21,267 nt of DNA from an uncultured Clostridia bacterium (GTDB lineage Bacteria > Bacillota > Clostridia > TANB77 > CAG-508), in contig CAOXTD010000022.1 in the NCBI GenBank assembly GCA_948560265.1, positions 1 through 21,267 on the forward strand, in the 5' to 3' direction. Below, piece after piece: positions 8,701-17,002 of this stretch. Every line of letters begins with the position of its first letter. The first letter of the stretch is position 1. Made by a program: the position numbers and the translations under genes. The notes under the pieces were generated by a model. It was given only the letters and a program-made list of their open reading frames with translations, made no database searches and was not told the DNA's origin.

Positions 8701-11700
8701 TCTAGGTGGTGACTCTTTATTAGCCATTAAATTAATTGCTTTTGTGAATGATACTTTTGGTATCAACATAACTATTAACTCATTATTTAAATACCCTACC
8801 ATTCACAGCTTGGCTGACTATTTAGATATGGCTTCTAAAAGTAAATCTAGTACTATTCCTAAGATGGAAGAAAGAGAATATTATCCACTTTCTTCTGCCC
8901 AAAAGAGAATTTATTATACTGCTAGCTTAGATACCAATTCTATTTTATATAACATTGCTGGCGGAATTATTATTGATAAAAAATTAGATGTTGCAAAATT
9001 ACAGAACTGTTTTACGACTTTAATTGTTAGACATGACGCTTTGCGCACTCGTTTTGTTGTAAAAAACGAAGATATTGTACAAGTAATTGACAAAAAAGTA
9101 GATTTTTCGATAGAGACTGAGGCTAACAATACGAATAACTTGAACAGCATTTATGAAAACTTTGTGAAACCTTTTGATTTATCAAAAGCTCCTTTACTAA
9201 GAGCAAAGGTTGTTACTTTAAAAGATGATAAAATGCTACTTTTACTAGATATGCACCATATTATTAGTGATGGTACGTCGCTTGCTATTTTATTACAAGA
9301 ACTTTGCGATTTATATAATGACTCTCCGCTTCCTGAACTAACAATTGATTACAAAGACTTTACTTTGTGGGAGCAAGAACAATTTAAAACAGATAAATTT
9401 AGAGAAGCAAAAGATTTTTGGGTACATCAATTTGAAGATGAAATACCTTTATTAAATATGCCTACAACTTATCCAAGACCTTCTACTCAAAGTTTTGAAG
9501 GTAACAATTATTATGCTACTTTATCTAAAGAAGTTTTTGATAAAGTGAATCAAATATCTCAAAAATTAGATATTACACCATATATGCTTCTATTATCTGT
9601 TTACTATATTTTACTTTCTAAATATACTTCACAAGAAGATATTGTAGTTGGTACTCCTATTGTTGGAAAAGAAATGGCTGAACTTTCTAATGTTCTAGGT
9701 ATGTTTGTTAATACTTTAGCCTTAAGAAATAAAATAAATAGTGCTTCTTCTTTTGCAGAATTTAGCAAATTAGTAAAAGAGAATTGTTTAAATAGTTTCA
9801 GCAACCAAATATATCCTTATGATATGCTAGTAAAAGACTTGAATATTAAAAGAGATGGTGGAAGAAATCCTTTATTTGATGTCATGTTTATTTATCAAAA
9901 TAATGGATATCCCAAAATCAATTTTAAAGATACGAATGTGGAATATTTTATTCCTTATGGTAATATTGCAAAATTTGACTTATCTTTAGAAATCATTCCA
10001 ATTGCTCATGAATATTCACTACGTTTTGAATATGCTACTAAATTATTTGATGAAAATTTTATCAAGCGTTTATCCTCTCACTATGTGAATATATTGGACG
10101 CTATTTTATCTGATACAAATGTTAAGTTAGCAGATATTCAAATGATGTCACAAGAAGAAGAAAATCAAATATTATATGAATTTAATGATACGAAGGTAGA
10201 TTATCCATCTGATAAAACAATTATTGATTTATTTGAAGAGCAAGTGCAAAAAAATCCAAAGAAAATTGCAGTTGTATTTGAAGATAAAAAATTAACCTAT
10301 CAAGAATTAAATGAAAAGTCAAACCAATTAGCAAGGTATTTAATGGCTAATCATACTGGCTTAGGAGATGTTGTTTGTATTTTATTAGATAAATCCCTAG
10401 AAATGATGATTTCTATTTTAGGAATTTTGAAAGTCGGAGCAACTTTTTTACCAATTGATATTAGCTACCCTAACGAGAGAATTGATTATATTATTAGAAA
10501 TTCAAAGTCCAATATTATTATTACAAATAAAGACCTAATTCATAAAACCAATAGCACTGCTCAGCCATTATGTATTGAATTAGAACCTTTAGAGCAATAT
10601 GAAAATACTAACTTAGGAGTTTCTTATGATGTAGACAATTTAGCTTATATCATGTATACTTCTGGTTCTACTGGTAACCCAAAAGGAGTTGCTGTTACGC
10701 ATCAAAATATTGTTAGATTAGTGAAAAATAATCACTTTATTACCTTTGAAAAAGAAGAACGTATTTTGCAAACTGGATCTATTGTATTTGATGCTTGTAC
10801 TTTTGAAATATGGGGAGCCTTATTAAATGGCTTTGAATTATATATTATGAAAAAAGAGGATTTATTAGATGCTTATTTGTTAGAAAATTACATACAGAAA
10901 AATAAGATTACAACCTTATGGCTAACTGCTCCATTATTCCATCAGCTTTCTGAAGTAAATCCCGCTATGTTTCAAGGGGTTTCCAAGCTATTAACTGGTG
11001 GAGATGTTGTTTCACCTAAGCATATTAGTAAAGTGAAAAAGGCTTGTCCTAATTTAACAGTGATTGATGGATATGGACCTACTGAAAATACTACTTTTTC
11101 ATGTTGTTTCACAATTGATAAAGATTATGATACTTCTATCCCAATTGGAAAGCCAATTTCTAATTCAACTGCCTATGTCGTTTCACCTAGTGGTCTTTTA
11201 TGTCCTATTGATGTCCCTGGAGAATTATGGGTTGGCGGAGATGGCGTTGCAAAAGGATATTGGAACAATGAAGAATTAACGAAAGAAAAGTTCATTCCAA
11301 ATCCATTTGGAAACGATATGATTTACAAAACAGGAGATTTAGTAAGATGGTTACCTGATGGCAATATCGAGTTTATGGGAAGAATTGATAATCAAGTAAA
11401 AATTAGAGGTTTTAGAATTGAACTTAGTGAAATTAATCAAAAAATTTCAGAGTATAGTGCTATTAAGGAAGCCTTTACTACTATTACAGTGATAGATGAA
11501 GTAAAATATATCTGTTCTTATATTGTGGAAAAGAACTCTTTTGATATTGATGATTTAAAGAACTATTTGAGTAATTACTTGCCAAGCTATATGATTCCTA
11601 CTTATTTTGTCAAATTAAAAAAATTACCAATCAACCAAAATGGAAAAGTAGACAAACACGCTTTACCTACTGACTTTGAGCATTTTATTGATACCAGGCA

Positions 11701-13183
11701 AGTAAAAGATCCTACTTGTGAGGAAGAAGCTTTACTACTTTCTCTTTTCAAAAAGATTTTAAATAATGAACATATTGGTATTACAGATAACTTTTTTGAA
11801 GTAGGTGGAGATTCGTTAACCGCTATGAAATTACAAGTAGAAGCAATTAGTGTTGGATTAAATATTTCTTATTCTGATATTTTTAAATACGCTACTGTGG
11901 AAGCTTTAATTCATCAGTTGCATACCTCTACTAAAGTAGAAGGTGAAGAAAATACTATTGATTATACTCGTTATGATGCTTTAACCGCTAAGAATACTTT
12001 ATCTAGTCCAATTGTTTGTACACCTACTGATGTAGGAAATGTTCTTCTTACAGGTTTTACTGGATTTTTAGGTGCTCATGTTTTAGATAGCTTTATGAAA
12101 AAAGAAAGTGGAAAAATTTATTGTTTAATTAGGGGCAAAAACGGTATGACAGCAAGGGAAAGATTATTTAATGTTTTACACTTTTATTTTGAGAATAAGT
12201 ATGATATCCTTGTAGATGATAGAATTATTTTAGTAGATGGCGATATTACTTCTTCTCACTTAGGATTGTCTGATGAAGATTATAGCGCACTTGGTAACTC
12301 TATCAATACAGTTATTCATAGTGCCGCACTTGTAAAACATTATGGCATCTATCAAGAGTTTAAAGAAATCAATGTTAACGGAACCAAGAATATGGTAGAG
12401 TTTGCAAAAGAATTTCATGCTAAATTATTACATATTTCTACTATTAGTGTTTCTGGAAATAACTTAGCAGAAGGTGCTAATATTGAAAATCACTTTGAAC
12501 ATGAAATGGATTATGATGAATCTAATTTCTATATTGGTCAGAACCTTGAGAATTTGTATGTTAAGAGTAAGTTCGAAGCGGAGAGAGTGGTTTTTGATGC
12601 TATTGCAGAAGGACTTGAAGCTTGTATTTTAAGAATGGGAAATTTAACAAGTAGATTTTCAGAAGGAAAATTTCAACAAAATCATTTTGAAAATGCTTTT
12701 GTAAATCGTTTAAAATCCTTTTTACAAATTGGTGTATTCCCAAAAGATTTGTTGCATTTATATTGTGAGTTTACACCAATCGACTATTGTGGTGATGCTA
12801 TTATCAATATTGCTAGTCACTTTAACAAAGATTATACTGTTTTCCATTTATTAAATGAAAAGCAAGTTTATTTAGATAGACTATTTGATATGTTATCTGA
12901 AATTGGTATTCCTACTAAGCTAGTATCTGAAGAAGAATTTGCTGCTACGATACAATGTATTTTAGATGACCCATCTAAAAGGCAATTAGTGGAAGGTATT
13001 ATCAATGACTTAAATAGTGATAAAAAACTAGTTTATCAATCAGATGTTGCTATTAAGTCTGATTTTACCAAAGAATTTCTATATAAAACTGGTTTTGAAT
13101 GGCCTTATATTGATATTCATTATATTAAAAATTATTTTCAGTATTTAATTGATATTGGCTATTTCAATATTTCAATCAACTAA
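5749..13183 (+). CDS. Two-module NRPS, C-A-T-C-A-T-R, with a one-base insertion in the first C domain
   Basis: Ignoring C6154, the product is about 2,477 residues. Domains by approximate residue: C1 1-440 (HHLIGDS, H132-D137, intact only after correction); A1 445-945 (TSGSTGTPKG, HYGPAE, GRNDFQVKINGFRIE, lysine in NGKIDK); T1 with LGGDSL (Ser989, codon 8714-8716); C2 1040-1475 (HHIISDG, first His 1169); A2 1477-1975 (YTSGSTGNPKG, GYGPTE, NGKVDK); T2 with VGGDSL (Ser2022, codon 11813-11815); reductase 2095-2477 (GFTGFLG 2102-2108, Tyr2270-x3-Lys2274). Specificity positions read DVQFIAHVTK for A1 (proline code, one change) and DAFWLGGTFK for A2 (valine code). There is no epimerase and no thioesterase; R-domain release gives an aldehyde. 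The leading C domain beside an acyl-CoA ligase suggests N-acylation. C1 is broken at 6154: frame 0 meets TGA at 6157-6159. No phosphopantetheinyl transferase or MbtH gene is nearby. Confidence 0.93.
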
Positions 13184-13195
13184 AAGGAGGAAATT

Positions 13196-14998
13196 ATGAG
13201 CATTTATTCAACTATATTATTAATTGTTTTGTTTTTAATTAGTATATTGTTTTTTTACATAGCAAAAAATATCGCAAAAAGCCAGTTGAAATCTTTATTT
13301 TTAACAAATATTATCCTATTATTCATTTTATGTTTTTCTGTTTTTTTAGGAAGTATTTTAAGTGAAAAATTAAATATTGACCCTATGTATTTTGATTATT
13401 TCTCGTACATAGGAAGCTGTTTTCTCCCTATCTCACTTTTCTTTACAGCTAATATCTTTTTAAAAACAAAGATAAAATTTGAGAAATGGCATTCTTTACT
13501 TTTTATTGTACCTCTTCTTTCTTTACTTGTACTATGGACAAATGATGTTCATCATTTGTTCTATGTACATTACTCTATTTATATTAATGAAACTACTTTT
13601 GGTAACTTTTTCTATGTTTATGAAATTTATACCTATATTTTATTGATTATAGATATTATTTTATTGTTAAAGTTCCCTATTAAAAATGCTGGATTCTTCT
13701 CTACTCAATCTATCTTTATTTTAATAGGTTCCGTTATTCCTATTTTCGTTAATATTTTGGGTGCTTTAGGTGTAATACCAATGACTATTTATGTAACGCC
13801 TATTTGTTTTGCGGTTACTATCTTCTTTTATGCTATTGCTATTTTTAAGTTTAAATTTTTAAGTACTACACCAATTGCAATGCAAAGAATTGTAGACAGA
13901 ATGTCTGATAGTTTTTTAGTAATTAGTGAAGACGGTATTATTACTGATTTTAATGATACCTTTTTAAAGACATTTCATTTACATTCTGAAGAGGTAAGAA
14001 ACGTAAAATTTATTGAATTTATTACCAAACAAGATTTAGAAGACTTAAATAAAGATTTAGTAAAGCCAATTTTAGAAAAGAGCAAAGCAACTGAAGATAC
14101 TATTTTAGTAAAACGTGAAATGAAAATATTAGACCATTATTTTAATGTAGAAGCAAGTGGTATTTTCTCAAAAAGTGCTTTTTTAGGAACTTTAATTTTG
14201 TTAAAAGATGTAACACAGCACATGCGCGATATGCAAACCATTCAAAATAATCAAAATATGTTAATGGAAAGAGAGCGTTTGGCTTCCTTAGGACAACTAA
14301 TTGGTGGTATTGCTCACAACTTAAAAACTCCTATTATGTCCATTGCGGGTGCTACTGAAGGTTTAACAGATTTAGCTACAGAATATGAAAAATCTGTTGG
14401 TGACCCTGAAGTAACAGTAGAGGACCATCATGAAATTGCAAAAGATATGAAAGATTGGATTGAAAAAGTCAGATCTTATACAGAATATATGTCCGATGTT
14501 ATCACAGCAGTTAAAGGGCAAGCAGTTACTATGTCAGAAGAGCAAGCAGTCACCTTTACCTTAGATGAATTAGTAAAACGTGTTAATATTTTAATGAGGC
14601 ATGAACTAAAAAATGCTTTAGTTAATTTAAATATTCAAATGAAAGCAGAACCTGATGCTATTTTAAAGGGAAATATCAATAGTTTAGTACAAGTCATTAA
14701 CAACATGATTTCCAATGCAATTCAAGCGTATAACGGTGAGGCTGGTAAGGAAATTAATTTAATTTTAGAACCTTCAGGAAAAAATATTATTATTTCTGTA
14801 CAAGATTTTGCAAATGGTCTTCCTGATAGCGTTAAAGCAAAATTGTTTAAGGAAATGATTACTACGAAAGGAAAAAATGGAACTGGACTTGGATTATTTA
14901 TGTCTTATTCTACGATTCGTGCACATTTCAATGGTAATGTTACTTTTGAAACAGAAAAAGGAAAAGGTACCATATTCCACATTACTTTACCAGTATAG
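13196..14998 (+). CDS. Sensor histidine kinase, 7TM sensor region-PAS-HisKA-HATPase
   Basis: A 600-residue membrane sensor kinase. Seven hydrophobic segments fill residues 1-225, the 7TM sensor type of Firmicutes kinases. A PAS domain follows (about 233-335, starting RIVDRMSDSFLVISEDG). The HisKA helix carries the phosphoacceptor His374 in IAHNLKTPI. The C-terminal HATPase has the N-box (NNMISNAIQAY), DFANGLP and the GTGLGL lid motif. The residue after the acceptor His is Asn instead of the usual Glu/Asp. AAAGGAGG lies just before the ATG, 12 nt after the NRPS stop and with no terminator between, so it belongs to the NRPS operon. I infer it may sense the NRPS product, its target, or envelope state. 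The only response regulator nearby is the HD-GYP protein at 15792. A terminator follows at 15042-15077. Confidence 0.92.
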   Translation: MSIYSTILLIVLFLISILFFYIAKNIAKSQLKSLFLTNIILLFILCFSVFLGSILSEKLNIDPMYFDYFSYIGSCFLPISLFFTANIFLKTKIKFEKWHSLLFIVPLLSLLVLWTNDVHHLFYVHYSIYINETTFGNFFYVYEIYTYILLIIDIILLLKFPIKNAGFFSTQSIFILIGSVIPIFVNILGALGVIPMTIYVTPICFAVTIFFYAIAIFKFKFLSTTPIAMQRIVDRMSDSFLVISEDGIITDFNDTFLKTFHLHSEEVRNVKFIEFITKQDLEDLNKDLVKPILEKSKATEDTILVKREMKILDHYFNVEASGIFSKSAFLGTLILLKDVTQHMRDMQTIQNNQNMLMERERLASLGQLIGGIAHNLKTPIMSIAGATEGLTDLATEYEKSVGDPEVTVEDHHEIAKDMKDWIEKVRSYTEYMSDVITAVKGQAVTMSEEQAVTFTLDELVKRVNILMRHELKNALVNLNIQMKAEPDAILKGNINSLVQVINNMISNAIQAYNGEAGKEINLILEPSGKNIIISVQDFANGLPDSVKAKLFKEMITTKGKNGTGLGLFMSYSTIRAHFNGNVTFETEKGKGTIFHITLPV

Positions 14999-15041
14999 TA
15001 AAAATTCCAGGTGTCGTTTAAAACTTATTTTTAAAGATAAC

Positions 15042-15077
15042 AAAAAGAAACAAAACCTTAGAGCTTTGTTTCTTTTT
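15042..15077. terminator. Bidirectional terminator between the kinase and guanylate-kinase-like genes
   Basis: A 13-bp perfect inverted repeat (15042-15054 with 15065-15077) has a 10-nt loop, A-rich on the left and T-rich on the right. It ends the NRPS-kinase operon on the plus strand and the convergent guanylate-kinase-like gene on the minus strand. Confidence 0.85.
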
Positions 15078-15080
15078 ATT

Positions 15081-15650
15081 TTACTTTGTTTTACTTTCTT
15101 CTATCATTATCTTTTCAATGAAATTGATAATTCTGTCCTCTGATTCTTTATCATAGTCATTATATTGAATATAATCGAACATATTTCTCAAATCAGTATC
15201 TGTTTTCATTCTTTCATAATGTTCATCAATCTCCAAAAGTCTTTTTTCTTCTACTTCTGGTGCCAAATGTCTCTCCCTTGTCTTTTCTTTTGCTGTTTCA
15301 AGATCTTGAGGAAATAAATAAAGAACTCGCATGTTAGGGCAAACTTTTTTAAATTCATATATTGTATCATAATGCACTTCAAATACCATATTTTTATCAG
15401 AGAAAAGTTCTTCTTTCGTATAAGCATACGTATATCCAAGTAAGTCAAATTCATATGCAATTTTGCCTTCGTCTCTTAAATTCTGCAATTCTTCTTTTCT
15501 TACAAATATCTTATCTTCGTTATTCTTTTCTCCTTTACGCATTTCACGAGTCGTTATAATTTTTACCTTTTCGAAGCCTAATCTTTCTACTAATCTGTCT
15601 TTATAAAAAGATTTTCCTGTTCCTGTAACTCCTGCTATTCCTAATAACAT
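15081..15650 (-). CDS. Guanylate-kinase-like P-loop protein
   Basis: A 189-residue protein of guanylate-kinase type, which would phosphorylate GMP (or a related nucleotide) with ATP. The Walker A loop GVTGTGKS spans residues 7-14. TTREMRKGE follows, matching the TTRxxRxGE phosphate/GMP-binding segment. A G-Y-T-Y stretch replaces the usual GNYYGT motif. The Lys/Arg-rich lid and the C-terminal helices are present. The length is close to bacterial Gmk, but the divergent GMP-site residues make the substrate uncertain, and it may not be the housekeeping enzyme. GGAGG precedes the ATG at 15650. A promoter (TTGCTA 15706-15701, 17-bp spacer, TAATAT 15683-15678) lies upstream. It is divergent from the HD-GYP gene and convergent with the NRPS-kinase operon, so it has its own unit. 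Confidence 0.75.
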   Translation of the reverse strand: MLLGIAGVTGTGKSFYKDRLVERLGFEKVKIITTREMRKGEKNNEDKIFVRKEELQNLRDEGKIAYEFDLLGYTYAYTKEELFSDKNMVFEVHYDTIYEFKKVCPNMRVLYLFPQDLETAKEKTRERHLAPEVEEKRLLEIDEHYERMKTDTDLRNMFDYIQYNDYDKESEDRIINFIEKIMIEESKTK

Positions 15651-15677
15651 TTTGTACCTCCGTATTTTTGTATCCCT

Positions 15678-15706
15678 ATATTATCATATTTTTCTATTTA
15701 TAGCAA
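15678..15706 (-). promoter_or_regulatory. Promoter of the guanylate-kinase-like gene
   Basis: Minus strand TTGCTA (15706-15701), a 17-bp spacer, then TAATAT (15683-15678) with a TGA just upstream of the -10. Confidence 0.6.
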
Positions 15707-15759
15707 CTTTCTTCTTTTTTTGTATTTTGACAAAAAAGTATGTACATTCCGACAAATTA

Positions 15760-15768
15760 TGATATAAT
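15760..15768 (+). promoter_or_regulatory. Extended -10 promoter of the HD-GYP regulator gene
   Basis: TGATATAAT (15760-15768) is a full extended -10, 23 nt before the ATG. The best -35 sequence, TTGACA at 15727-15732, is 30 bp away and thus mis-spaced; the 17-bp position is poor. GACAAA occurs twice 22 bp apart (15729-15734, 15751-15756), and ATGTACAT (15740-15747) is a palindrome, so an activator may replace a -35. The ribosome site GAGGTGAT is at 15781-15788. Confidence 0.55.
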
Positions 15769-15791
15769 GGGCATAAATTAGAGGTGATGTT

Positions 15792-16850
15792 ATGAGAAAA
15801 AATATGCAAGAAACAGCTAAAACTGGTTACAAAATTATTGCAGTAGATGATGAAGAAGGAATTGTAGATTCCTTATCTATCTTCTTAAAACGTTCTGGTT
15901 ATGATTTTACAGGTGTTACAGACCCCATGGAAGCTATTGAACGTGTTAAAACAGAACATTTTGATTTGATGGTTTTAGACTTTATTATGACCCCTATTCA
16001 CGGTGATAAAGTAGTTGAGGAGATTCGTAAGTTTAATAAAGAATTATATATTTTGTTATTAACAGGACATAAAGATTTAGCTCCACCACTTGAAACTATC
16101 CGTAAATTAGATATTCAAGGATACTGTGAAAAGAGTGATAAATTTGACCAATTGTTACTTTTAATTGAATCAGGAATTAAATCTATTGAGCAAATGAATG
16201 AAATTAAAAGAATTAATAACGAACTATCTGAAACTTACGAAAAATTGGAAAAGGCTTACTTAGATAGTATCGAAACTTTACGTTATACAGTAGAAGCAAA
16301 AGACCCATATACTAGGGGCCATTCTGATAGAGTATCTGCTTTTTCTGTATTAATTGGAAAGTATTTAGGTTTATCTGAGGCGGATTTAAAAACATTAGAA
16401 ATCGGCGGATTATTCCATGATATTGGAAAAATTGGTATTCCAGATAGTATCTTATTGAAAGAAGCAAAATTGACAGATGATGAATATTCTGAAATTAAAA
16501 ATCACCCTTCTATTGGTGCTCACATTTTGTGTAATGCTTCTATTTTCCAAGATATTATTCCAATTGTAAAACATCATCATGAGAGATTTGATGGAAGAGG
16601 ATATCCTAGCAAATTAAGTGGTAATGATATTCCATACATGGCTAGAATTGCAGCAGTAGCAGACACATTTGATGCTATGACATCTAAAAGAACTTATCGT
16701 GACCCATTACCTTTAGATGTTGTAAAAGCTGAGATTGAAGATTGTTCTGGTAGCCAATTTGACCCAGAGATTGCAAAAGTATTTATTGACATTTTAGATA
16801 ATCATTATGACGAGGTACAAGAAATTCAAAATAAGTTTAAAATATCATAA
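15792..16850 (+). CDS. Response regulator with HD-GYP cyclic-di-GMP phosphodiesterase domain
   Basis: A 352-residue cytoplasmic regulator. The receiver domain (about 13-130) has the acidic pair DDEE (19-22), phosphoacceptor Asp63 in LDFIMTP, Thr91 and Lys114, all intact. A short coiled linker (about 133-160) leads to the HD-GYP domain (about 162-348) with His177, HDIGK at 209-213, His238, the HHHE cluster at 261-264 and GRGYP at 268-272. All metal-binding and GYP residues expected for hydrolysis of c-di-GMP to GMP are present. There is no DNA-binding domain. The 7TM kinase 0.8 kb upstream is the natural candidate partner, although a guanylate-kinase-like gene on the other strand separates them. 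The gene has its own promoter at 15760-15768. Confidence 0.93.
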   Translation: MRKNMQETAKTGYKIIAVDDEEGIVDSLSIFLKRSGYDFTGVTDPMEAIERVKTEHFDLMVLDFIMTPIHGDKVVEEIRKFNKELYILLLTGHKDLAPPLETIRKLDIQGYCEKSDKFDQLLLLIESGIKSIEQMNEIKRINNELSETYEKLEKAYLDSIETLRYTVEAKDPYTRGHSDRVSAFSVLIGKYLGLSEADLKTLEIGGLFHDIGKIGIPDSILLKEAKLTDDEYSEIKNHPSIGAHILCNASIFQDIIPIVKHHHERFDGRGYPSKLSGNDIPYMARIAAVADTFDAMTSKRTYRDPLPLDVVKAEIEDCSGSQFDPEIAKVFIDILDNHYDEVQEIQNKFKIS

Positions 16851-16853
16851 AAG

Positions 16854-16980
16854 ACAAATAGTATAACGAAAGTGTAGTCCGCGCAAGGCGAGCTTGCGAG
16901 CGCCTTCCGTTGCTTTCTTTAATTTGCATTTTGCATATGAAAGCAACGGACAGCAAGGACAAACGTGTTATACTATTTGT
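16854..16980. repeat. Structured inverted-repeat element between convergent genes
   Basis: This 127-bp block is bounded by a perfect 14-bp inverted repeat, ACAAATAGTATAAC (16854-16867) and its complement (16967-16980), followed by a T-run. Inside, GTCC (16877-16880) can pair with GGAC (16957-16960), enclosing two hairpins: AAGGCG with CGCCTT (16885-16890, 16901-16906) and the 11-bp perfect CCGTTGCTTTC with its complement (16907-16917, 16939-16949). The result is a three-way junction. The interior is much richer in G and C than its surroundings. It lies 3 nt after the HD-GYP stop and 22 nt beyond the tex stop, so it can terminate both genes. It could also be a palindromic repeat or MITE-like insertion. 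Confidence 0.65.
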
Positions 16981-17002
16981 TTTTTTATTATATTTATATT
17001 AT

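Noticed and set aside
6302..13183. A separate NRPS gene starting at the TTG at 6302
   Set aside because: The frame is open upstream to 6155 and encodes the rest of the C domain, with no ribosome site before the TTG. It is the continuation of one gene across the extra C.
5749..13183. Epimerization, methylation or thioesterase domain in the NRPS
   Set aside because: No insert between the A and T domains and no extra C-like domain after T; the end is a reductase, not a thioesterase.
14877..15143. Plus-strand frame of 88 codons overlapping the kinase end
   Set aside because: It lies in another frame of the HATPase domain and runs through the terminator; a shadow.
15727..15768. TTGACA with TATAAT as a standard promoter for the HD-GYP gene
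   Set aside because: The spacing is 30 bp, far from 17; the extended -10 alone was kept.
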